From positions 1 through 6,091 of the forward strand of contig CAIZKE010000176.1 of the NCBI GenBank assembly GCA_903933475.1: DNA of 6,091 nucleotides, written 5' to 3'. A program made the position numbers and the translations under genes. Source of the stretch: an uncultured Alphaproteobacteria bacterium. GTDB lineage: Bacteria > Pseudomonadota > Alphaproteobacteria > Caulobacterales > Caulobacteraceae. Below the pieces are notes generated by a model. The model was not told where the DNA came from, did no database searches, and worked only from the letters and a program-made list of their open reading frames with translations. Below are positions 1-4,212 of this stretch, one piece after another. Numbering within the stretch: the first letter of the stretch is position 1; every line of letters begins with the position of its first letter.

Positions 1-543
1 CTTTGAGGCCGAGGTTGACCGCGCCGAGGCGTTCACCTCGCCGAGGGCCAGCCGCAGCCGGTCGAATCGCGCCGAGCCGACATAGTTCACGACCTCGGCG
101 ACGCCGGAGCGGAAGGTTTTCTGGAGCTGGGCCTTGTCTGCGGTCGAAATCGACTTGGCCTTGGCATTGTCGACGAGCTGGGAGAGCGTGTTCAGGCCGT
201 TGTAGAGGGCAAACAGCTTCTTGTAGTCCGAACTGGCGTTCGGCATGTCCAGGAGCGCAGCATCCTCATTGATGAAGCTGGAGCCCCCTTTGAGGACCTG
301 CTTTGCCGCCTCGGAGAGGCGCGAGGCATCGTTTGCGGGATTGGCCTGGGCCCCAGGCGACCAGGGCGCCGTCGGCGCATACTTCCGGGTCGCGGTAGCG
401 CCAGACTGCGCGCCATAGGCATTTGAAAGCGTATCGGCGGAAATCCCCTGCCCCACCCCGGCGAGGGAATTGAATCCACCCGACTGCCCCGAAGGGAACA
501 GCAGCCCGAGGGAGCTGGCCGAGAAATTCCGGATCGAGGTCAC
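1..543 (-). CDS. Partial gene, 5' 181 codons; unrecognised protein, possibly the flagellin-cluster regulator FlaEY
   Basis: An open frame runs without a stop from GTG at 543 to the window edge, so the C-terminus is missing. I chose GTG543 because GGTGAGG lies about 8 nt upstream; the only other in-frame start after the preceding TAG is TTG579, with a poorer site. The first 75 residues are rich in Ser, Gly, Ala and Pro (SIRNFSASSLGLLFPSG near the start). From about residue 80 it looks helical, with KKLFALYNGLNTLSQLVDNA at about 103-122 followed by Lys/Ala-rich and Arg-rich helices. I see no enzyme motif, signal peptide or membrane segment. It starts 77 nt after the FljJ-like flagellin stop on the same strand. 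In Caulobacter the flagellin cluster is flanked by flaEY, which encodes a large protein affecting flagellin expression and assembly; position and N-terminal style fit, but I do not recognise the sequence with certainty. Coding region good, identity tentative. Confidence 0.6.
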   Translation of the reverse strand, partial: MTSIRNFSASSLGLLFPSGQSGGFNSLAGVGQGISADTLSNAYGAQSGATATRKYAPTAPWSPGAQANPANDASRLSEAAKQVLKGGSSFINEDAALLDMPNASSDYKKLFALYNGLNTLSQLVDNAKAKSISTADKAQLQKTFRSGVAEVVNYVGSARFDRLRLALGEVNASARSTSASK

Positions 544-620
544 AGAACCCGCCTCACCGACGCCTGGATTGCGCCGCAACTAACATCCTTAAAGCGCAAG
601 CCTTAAGGAGTCCTCACCCG

Positions 621-1460
621 TCAGGATCCCCCACGGAACAGGGACAGGATGATGTTCGGCGACTGGTTGGCGATGGACAGGGCCTGGGCGCCGAGCTGTT
701 GCTGGACCTGGAGGGCCTGCAGCCGGGCGCTTTCCTTGGCCAGGTCGGCGTCCACCAGGTTGCCAATGCCGGCCTCGATGGAGTCCGAGAGCTTTCCCAC
801 AAAGGTATTGTGGTTCTCGATCTGCCTCACCTGAGCACCCATCTTGGCCAGCGCCAGGCTGACATTCCCGATGGAAGCCTGCAGTTGACTCAGCGCGGTA
901 GAGGCCAGGGTTGTGCTGGTAATGGACGAGGTCGACGCCAGGGTGATGATGGTGGCGCCGAGAGTAAGATCCTGGTTCGCGAGGGTCACGTAGGACGAGG
1001 CACCCGCGTCCGCCAGGAACTTCAGCCCGCCCGGCAGGGAGTTATCCAGCAGATCCGCCCCGTCGAAGGAGGCGTTGCGGATGACCTGGGAGATCTGGGA
1101 GAGCAGGGCCTTGAAGTCTGCGTCGAGGGCGTTTCGGGAAACCGTGGTGAGAGAAGAGTCCTGGGCGGCGACCACCTTTTCCTTCATCTGGACCAGGAGT
1201 TCCGAGATCGACTGGCCAGCGGTGAGTGCGACGTCGCCGATCGACTGCGCACGATTGAGCCCCATCTTGACCGAAGCCAGGCCGCCAATATCTGCGCGCT
1301 GATTCTGGGCGATCGCCCAGATCGCCGAATTGTCCTTCGAAGTGGAAATCCGCAGGCCGGTGCCGATTTTGTTTTGCGTGGCCCCGAGCTTGTCGCTGGT
1401 TGCATTCAGGTTCTGCAAGGCGACCATGGCCGACTTGTTGGTATTGATCGTCAGCGACAT
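621..1460 (-). CDS. fljJ: Flagellin, divergent FljJ-like type (279 aa)
   Basis: Secreted flagellar filament subunit. Residues 1-140 are the flagellin N-terminal D0/D1 helices (TINTNKSAMVALQNLN at 4-19, SKDNSAIWAIAQNQRADI at 41-58). Residues about 190-279 are the C-terminal helices (VDADLAKESARLQAL at 236-250, LSIANQ at 261-266). The middle is a short Thr/Ser-rich link, as in Caulobacter flagellins, which lack large outer domains. It differs from the other two flagellins here: it has Trp48 and Tyr157, the block KMGLNRAQSIGDVAL, a VENH-like 'IENHNTF' before the C-helix, and a SLFRGGS tail instead of a terminal SLFR. These traits recall the 29-kDa FljJ flagellin, which sits near the hook in Caulobacter; the FljJ label is from memory. 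The ATG at 1460 has a GAGGAGG ribosome site 5 nt upstream. It follows flaG after 186 nt and lacks the sigma-54 promoter of its paralogs. Confidence 0.93.
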   Translation of the reverse strand: MSLTINTNKSAMVALQNLNATSDKLGATQNKIGTGLRISTSKDNSAIWAIAQNQRADIGGLASVKMGLNRAQSIGDVALTAGQSISELLVQMKEKVVAAQDSSLTTVSRNALDADFKALLSQISQVIRNASFDGADLLDNSLPGGLKFLADAGASSYVTLANQDLTLGATIITLASTSSITSTTLASTALSQLQASIGNVSLALAKMGAQVRQIENHNTFVGKLSDSIEAGIGNLVDADLAKESARLQALQVQQQLGAQALSIANQSPNIILSLFRGGS

Positions 1461-1488
1461 TTCGCCCTCCTCGACGTGTCAGCCGCCT

Positions 1489-1520
1489 GAGTCTTGTTCC
1501 GACTCGGGCATGCTGAGCCC
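1489..1520 (-). promoter_or_regulatory. Two abutting leader hairpins upstream of the FljJ-like flagellin
   Basis: Upstream of the ATG at 1460, the arms GAGTC (1489-1493) and GACTC (1501-1505) enclose a 7-nt loop that is purine-rich in the transcript (GGAACAA). Directly next to it GGGC (1506-1509) pairs with GCCC (1517-1520) around 7 nt. The paired layout resembles the leaders of the two sigma-54 flagellins, but the loops differ and the stems are short. This could be a regulatory leader or chance in GC-rich DNA. Confidence 0.3.
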
Positions 1521-1551
1521 TTCTAGACACCTCCTTATCTCTGGAACGTGG

Positions 1552-1566
1552 TTTGCAAATGGTTAA
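1552..1566 (-). promoter_or_regulatory. CtrA-like site upstream of the FljJ-like flagellin
   Basis: The minus strand reads TTAACCATTTGCAAA: an intact TTAACCAT half-site, then CAAA at the 7-nt spacing of the CtrA consensus TTAA-N7-TTAA (two mismatches in the second half). It lies about 95-105 nt upstream of the start codon, in a gene lacking a sigma-54 promoter. A -10-like GATAAG follows further down, but the spacing does not make a clear promoter. Confidence 0.35.
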
Positions 1567-1621
1567 CGCGCAAACCCAAGCGGCCGCAGCCGGTGAACCG
1601 GTGCGGTCAGGGTCGTCACGT

Positions 1622-1639
1622 CCTGCGCCGAAGCGCAGG
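1622..1639 (-). terminator. UUCG-capped hairpin just after flaG
   Basis: A perfect 7-bp GC stem (arms 1622-1628 and 1633-1639) has the very stable tetraloop C(UUCG)G in the minus-strand transcript, and begins 7 nt after the flaG stop. No T-run follows, so this may be a weak or factor-assisted terminator, or a 3'-end stability structure. Confidence 0.55.
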
Positions 1640-1646
1640 CTCAGGC

Positions 1647-1937
1647 TCAGGCGACGGTGCTGATCACCACGCCTGCGGTGTATCTCTGCTCGCTCATCAT
1701 CTTCAGGATCTCTTCCACCGGATATTGCGAGACGATTTCGCCGGTGCGGCGATCGATGGTCTTGTAGACGTACGAACTCCCGTGGGGCTCAATCACGAGG
1801 CGCAGGTCCGCAGAGGGCGCTGGCGTGTATGAGGGAACCGAGAGCTCGGCACGGTCCGTGGACGCCGCAGGCCGGGCCTGCGGTTGGCCAGAAGACAAGT
1901 CTGGCGACACCGGAACTGGACTGAGTTTACTTTCCAT
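1647..1937 (-). CDS. flaG: Flagellar protein FlaG (96 aa)
   Basis: Small FlaG-family protein, associated elsewhere with flagellar filament length or assembly. The N-terminal 44 residues are a Pro/Ser/Ala-rich tail predicted to be disordered. Residues 45-96 form the FlaG core: LRLVIEPHGSSYVYKTIDR, then the hallmark TGEIVSQYPVEEIL (65-78) and KMMSEQ, matching the family pattern 'D..TGEVirqiPpEeiL'. The frame stays open upstream to a GTG at 2048, but I chose ATG1937 because it has GGAG/AGGAG just upstream and because the longer version would read through the structured RNA as an Arg-rich leader absent from the family. It sits between two flagellin genes on the same strand, 109 nt or more from each. 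No sigma-54 promoter is visible before it, so it may depend on read-through from flagellin B past the 1972-2049 structure. It is not the locus historically named 'flaG' in Caulobacter, which is a flagellin-modification gene. Confidence 0.88.
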   Translation of the reverse strand: MESKLSPVPVSPDLSSGQPQARPAASTDRAELSVPSYTPAPSADLRLVIEPHGSSYVYKTIDRRTGEIVSQYPVEEILKMMSEQRYTAGVVISTVA

Positions 1938-1971
1938 AGCTCCTATCTCCGACCAAGGTTGGGTACCGAAG

Positions 1972-2049
1972 GGTGACGGCTTCCGGGACGACGCCAGGCG
2001 CCGCCCCGGAACCACCGCGCGCCGCCGGAGCGACGCGCGGCCCGTCACC
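1972..2049 (-). ncRNA. Compact three-way-junction RNA element between flagellin B and flaG
   Basis: Three nested or adjacent inverted repeats fold into one unit. The outer helix is 8 bp (1972-1979 GGTGACGG with 2042-2049 CCGTCACC). Helix 1 (2015-2040) is 11 bp with loop UCCG. Helix 2 (1981-2011) is 14 bp with loop CUG. Linkers are only 1, 3 and 1 nt, so 66 of 78 nt are paired. All three non-Watson-Crick pairs (2033/2022, 2004/1988, 2001/1991) are G-U in the minus-strand RNA and would be A-C mismatches in plus-strand RNA, pointing to selection on the transcript that carries the flagellin genes. The element begins at the last base of the flagellin B stop codon and no T-run follows it. Possible roles are 3'-end stabilisation of flagellin mRNA, control of read-through into flaG, a processed small RNA, or a palindromic REP-like element. 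I know no named RNA family that it matches. Confidence 0.6.
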
Positions 2050-2879
2050 TATCGGAAGAGGCTCAGCAGGGACGACGGTCCCTGGTTGGCGATCGAGAGC
2101 GCCTGGAAGCCGAGCTGCTGCTTGGTCTGCAGGGCCTGGATCTTGGCGCTTTCCTTGGCCAGGTCGGCGTCGACGATGTTGCCGATACCAGCGTCGATGG
2201 CGTCCTGGAGCCTATTGACGAAGCTCAGGTGGGTGGTCAGCGACTTGGAGCCCGTACCGAGCTTCGAGAGAGCAAGGGATACCTTTTCAATCGAGAAGGT
2301 GACGGCCGTGAGTTGGCTCGCTGCCGACGCTGCCGTGAGGCCGAGAGATGCCGCTGCGGTAATCGTCACATTGGCACTGGCGAGGTGCAGGGCCTGAGCC
2401 GCCACAGTGATCTTGCTCGTCCCCGTTTCATCGGCCAGAGCGGCGATAGCCCCGGCACCAGACTTGAGCAGGTTGGAGCCGTTGAAGTTCGCAGTACTCA
2501 CGGCCTTAGCGATCTGGTCTCGCAGCGAAACGAAATCCGCACTCATGGCGGCGCGAGAGCTGGTGTTCAGCTGGGAGTCAGCGCCAGCAAGCGCCTTTTC
2601 CTTCATCTGGTTCAGGAGATCGGAAATGGTCTCCCCGGCCGCCAGGGCCACGTCGACGGAGGATTGGCCCCGCTGCAGTGATTCCCGCACCGCGTTGAGG
2701 GCGGTTGAAGATCCACGCATGTTTTGGGCAATGGCGAAAATAGCGCCATTGTCCTTGGCCGACGTGACCTTTTGTCCGGTAGAAATGCGGGCTTGGGTGG
2801 TGGTGAGCTGGTCCTGGGTCCGGCTCAGGTTCTGCATCGCGAGCATGGACGCGACGTTCGTGTTAATGGAAGCAGCCAT
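2049..2879 (-). CDS. Flagellin B (276 aa, FljK/FljL-type)
   Basis: Flagellar filament subunit exported by the flagellar type III system. The N-terminal D0/D1 helices (SINTNVASMLAMQNL at 4-18, RISTGQKVTSAKDNGAIFAI at 31-50) and the C-terminal helices (LQDAIDAGIGNIVDADLAKE near 224-243, LSIANQ at 261-266, ending SLFR at 276) are joined by a short Ala/Thr/Ser stretch (about 140-195). There is no Trp or Tyr. Length equals that of flagellin A and is close to the Caulobacter 25-27 kDa flagellins. The ATG at 2879 has AAAGG 7 nt upstream. A near-perfect sigma-54 promoter lies 74 nt upstream, so this gene is expected to be a late flagellar gene, switched on after hook assembly by an enhancer-binding protein such as FlbD. 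Its leader hairpins may be a target of FlbT. Which Caulobacter paralog it matches cannot be decided here. Confidence 0.96.
   Translation of the reverse strand: MAASINTNVASMLAMQNLSRTQDQLTTTQARISTGQKVTSAKDNGAIFAIAQNMRGSSTALNAVRESLQRGQSSVDVALAAGETISDLLNQMKEKALAGADSQLNTSSRAAMSADFVSLRDQIAKAVSTANFNGSNLLKSGAGAIAALADETGTSKITVAAQALHLASANVTITAAASLGLTAASAASQLTAVTFSIEKVSLALSKLGTGSKSLTTHLSFVNRLQDAIDAGIGNIVDADLAKESAKIQALQTKQQLGFQALSIANQGPSSLLSLFR
2110..2142 (-). repeat. 33-nt exact match between flagellin B and flagellin A 3' regions
   Basis: Positions 2110-2142 are identical to 3220-3252, including third codon positions, inside the segment coding IQALQTKQQLG. A separate 27-nt match links 2145-2171 with 726-752 in the FljJ-like flagellin, over the conserved DADLAKESA block. 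These are paralog sequence sharing within genes, not a mobile repeat. Confidence 0.75.
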
Positions 2880-2906
2880 TAACTTACCTTTCTTCTCAGG
2901 TGTCCG

Positions 2907-2940
2907 GTCCTCGTTTTGAGGACGGGGAGCGTTTTGCTCC
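2907..2940 (-). promoter_or_regulatory. Twin leader hairpins with AAAAC loops (flagellin B mRNA)
   Basis: Between the predicted transcription start (about 2941) and the ATG there are two tandem perfect stems. The first, 2926-2940, has arms GGAGC/GCTCC; the second, 2907-2923, has arms GTCCTC/GAGGAC. Both carry the same 5-nt loop, AAAAC in the transcript. The first starts at the very 5' end of the predicted mRNA. In Caulobacter, FlbT is known to act through the 5' leader of a flagellin mRNA, which makes this a candidate target; that link is inferred. Confidence 0.55.
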
Positions 2941-2952
2941 GACAGACCCGCT

Positions 2953-2967
2953 GCAAGGAGCGGGCCA
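2953..2967 (-). promoter_or_regulatory. Sigma-54 promoter of flagellin B
   Basis: The minus strand reads TGGCCC-GCTCC-TTGC, with the invariant GG and GC 10 nt apart as sigma-54 requires. The predicted start is near 2941, giving a leader of about 62 nt. The promoter lies 74 nt from the ATG, the same distance as for flagellin A. Confidence 0.85.
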
Positions 2968-3013
2968 TATCGAGAAGAGGCGGCGCTTTCTACAAACTAC
3001 TGTTTTTACAGTA

Positions 3014-3026
3014 TTAATGTCTGATT
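3014..3026 (-). promoter_or_regulatory. IHF-like site in an AT-rich patch
   Basis: The minus strand reads AATCAGACATTAA, which fits the IHF consensus WATCAA-N4-TTR with two mismatches. It sits in the most AT-rich part of this spacer (about 2990-3035), between the sigma-54 promoter and the upstream palindromes, where DNA bending by IHF would be expected for an enhancer-driven promoter. Degenerate motif, so weak alone. Confidence 0.3.
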
Positions 3027-3041
3027 TAGTATGTCGGGGGC

Positions 3042-3075
3042 GGCACATATTGCCGGGATACAGGCAAGTTTTGCC
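3042..3075. promoter_or_regulatory. Paired GGCA-N5-TGCC palindromes, candidate enhancer sites (FlbD/ftr type)
   Basis: Two 13-bp palindromes with identical cores, GGCA-N5-TGCC, lie at 3042-3054 and 3063-3075. They are offset by exactly 21 bp (two helical turns), about 100 and 122 bp upstream of the predicted sigma-54 start. Distance, phasing and dyad symmetry fit binding sites of a sigma-54 activator. FlbD, acting at ftr elements around -100, is the known one for Caulobacter flagellins. Assignment to FlbD is inferred. Confidence 0.5.
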
Positions 3076-3120
3076 GGGCCCGCCAGGCAGTTTCAGCCCA
3101 GCGTGCAGGGTAAGGGGGGA

Positions 3121-3149
3121 CCAGGCGGGCCGAAATCCGGCCCGCCTGG
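3121..3149 (-). terminator. Terminator hairpin after flagellin A
   Basis: A perfect 12-bp GC-rich stem (3121-3132 with 3138-3149) with a 5-nt loop begins 9 nt after the flagellin A stop. In the transcript it is followed by a C/U tract (UCCCCCCUU) rather than a pure U-run. An outer helix, GCAGGG (3105-3110) with CCCTGC (3150-3155), could stack on it with a 10-nt bulge. Confidence 0.7.
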
Positions 3150-3158
3150 CCCTGCGTC

Positions 3159-3989
3159 CTAGCGGAAGAGGCTCATCAGCTGCGCAGGCCCCTGGTTAGC
3201 GATGGACAGGGCCTGGAATCCGAGCTGCTGCTTGGTCTGCAGGGCCTGGATCCGGGCGCTTTCCTTCGCGAGGTCGGCGTCAACGATGTTTCCGATGCCG
3301 GCGTCGATCGCGTCCTGAAGCTTGTTCACGAAGACCAGATGCGTCGAAAGCGCACGCCCACCTGTTCCCAGCTTGGCCAGGGCCAGGGAGACGTTCTGCA
3401 ATGATGCGTTCACCAGGGTGAGGGCGCCCGACGCGAGGGTGACAGTGGAGACCGAAGTCGTCGCCGTCACCTTCACATTTGCGCTGTTCAGCGAGAGGTC
3501 CTGGGCCTTGACGGTCAGGAGGCTCTTGCCGGTCTCGTCCGCCAACGCCGCTACGTCCGGGGCGTTCGCCTTGATCAGGTTGGCGCCGTTGAACCCACCG
3601 TTGTTGACAGCCTTGGTGATCTGGTCCCGGAGGGAGACAAAGTCAGCATTCATCGCCGCCCGTGAATTGGTGTTCAGTTGTGCGTCCGCCGCCGCGAGTG
3701 CCTTCTCCTTCATTTGGATCAGAAGATCCGAGATGATCTCACCGGATGCAGCCGACACATCCACCACGGACTGACTTCGCTGGAGGGACTCCCTCACGGC
3801 GTCGAGCGCGCGGGAGGAGGCCCTCTGGGTCGTCGCAATGGCGAAGATTGCGCCATTGTCCTTGGCAGTGGCCACTTTGAGGCCGGTTGAAATCCGCTGC
3901 TCAGCGCTCCTCAGATCCGCTTGTGACGCGTTCAGGTTCTGGAGCGCCAGCATGGCGCTCACGTTCGTGTTGATGGATTGAACACCCAT
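3159..3989 (-). CDS. Flagellin A (276 aa, FljK/FljL-type)
   Basis: Flagellar filament subunit, closely related to flagellin B and of the same length. It begins MGVQSINTNVSAMLALQNLN, contains RISTGLKVATAKDNGAIFAI in the first helical domain, has a short Val/Thr/Ala-rich middle (VTATTSVSTVTLASGALTLV), and ends with IVDADLAKESARIQALQTKQ, LSIANQ and SLFR. The frame stays open upstream to an ATG at 4061, but I chose ATG3989. It has GGAAGG 6 nt upstream, it gives the conserved flagellin N-terminus, and the predicted sigma-54 start (about 4051) lies downstream of 4061, so the longer start would not be on the mRNA. It has its own sigma-54 promoter, leader hairpins and terminator and therefore looks monocistronic. 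Late expression under sigma-54 and an FlbD-type activator is inferred. Confidence 0.96.
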   Translation of the reverse strand: MGVQSINTNVSAMLALQNLNASQADLRSAEQRISTGLKVATAKDNGAIFAIATTQRASSRALDAVRESLQRSQSVVDVSAASGEIISDLLIQMKEKALAAADAQLNTNSRAAMNADFVSLRDQITKAVNNGGFNGANLIKANAPDVAALADETGKSLLTVKAQDLSLNSANVKVTATTSVSTVTLASGALTLVNASLQNVSLALAKLGTGGRALSTHLVFVNKLQDAIDAGIGNIVDADLAKESARIQALQTKQQLGFQALSIANQGPAQLMSLFR

Positions 3990-4019
3990 GTCGTACCTTC
4001 CATTCTGGTCGGGGTTTTC

Positions 4020-4050
4020 GTCCGGCTTTTGCGGACGCGCGATTCTTCGC
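4020..4050 (-). promoter_or_regulatory. Leader hairpins of flagellin A mRNA
   Basis: The leader carries two small hairpins in the same order as in flagellin B: 4039-4050 (GCGA/TCGC, loop AGAA in the transcript, starting at the predicted 5' end) and 4020-4036 (GTCCG/CGGAC, AAAA-containing loop). The second has the same GTCC...GGAC arms and nearly the same distance to the start codon (31 against 28 nt) as its counterpart. The stems are shorter here; conservation of layout is the main support. Confidence 0.45.
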
Positions 4051-4062
4051 AATGGGATCATC

Positions 4063-4077
4063 GCAACAGCCAGGCCA
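4063..4077 (-). promoter_or_regulatory. Sigma-54 promoter of flagellin A
   Basis: The minus strand reads TGGCCT-GGCTG-TTGC, matching the sigma-54 -24/-12 consensus with correct 10-nt spacing between GG and GC. The predicted start is near 4051. The distance from the -12 C to the ATG is 74 nt, the same as for flagellin B. An AT-rich patch at about 4111-4137 lies upstream, as in the other promoter. Confidence 0.8.
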
Positions 4078-4141
4078 ACCCGCGGGGGCGCTGAATCTGC
4101 CTCAGGCCGTTGAATTCAAAGAATTTTCAGATCAAGAAGAC

Positions 4142-4156
4142 GCGCACAATGTGCGC
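4142..4156. other. 15-nt perfect palindrome GCGCACAATGTGCGC
   Basis: Two 7-nt arms around one central base. In the minus-strand transcript it is followed by GTCTTCTTG, so it could help terminate transcription from the upstream operon. It also lies at about -91 to -105 relative to the predicted flagellin A start, where an activator site would be expected. The sequence cannot tell these apart. Confidence 0.45.
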
Positions 4157-4181
4157 CGGAAGCCTGTCCTTGCTAGCCGAC

Positions 4182-4210
4182 CGGCAGGATCCGCCGGGCG
4201 CTTCCTGCCG
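4182..4210 (-). terminator. Hairpin directly after the UDP-xylose synthase gene
   Basis: An 8-bp stem (4182-4189 CGGCAGGA with 4203-4210 TCCTGCCG) starts 2 nt after the stop codon, with a GC-rich 13-nt loop that can pair further. No T-run follows directly. It probably marks the 3' end of the flbT-flaF-uxs transcript together with the palindrome at 4142-4156. Confidence 0.4.
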
Positions 4211-4212
4211 CC

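Noticed and set aside
587..608. CCTTAA/TTAAGG inverted repeat after the FljJ-like flagellin as a terminator
   Set aside because: A 6-bp AT-rich stem with a 10-nt loop and no T-run is too weak to call.
699..1490. A 263-codon open frame on the plus strand opposite the FljJ-like flagellin, and similar long plus-strand frames opposite the other flagellins and uxs
   Set aside because: They are antisense to clear genes, have no family features or convincing ribosome sites, and are the long stop-poor frames expected in GC-rich DNA.
1586..1599. Sigma-54 promoter for the FljJ-like flagellin (GG-N10-GC on the minus strand)
   Set aside because: Spacing is right, but only half of the -24 element and three of four -12 bases match, and it lies far from the position used by the other flagellins.
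1938..2048. Longer FlaG from GTG2048
   Set aside because: It would encode an Arg-rich leader through the structured RNA; ATG1937 has a ribosome site and gives the usual length.
1972..2049. The structured spacer as a tRNA or a classical rho-independent terminator
   Set aside because: The helix lengths and loops do not make a cloverleaf, there is no anticodon arm or CCA-type acceptor end, and no U-tract follows.
2900..3199. Plus-strand 99-codon frame in the flagellin A/B spacer
   Set aside because: It runs through the sigma-54 promoter, palindromes and terminator hairpin, is rich in Arg and Gly, and resembles no protein.
3990..4061. Longer N-terminus for flagellin A from ATG4061
   Set aside because: The predicted transcription start near 4051 is downstream of it, and the extra 24 residues are unlike any flagellin N-terminus.
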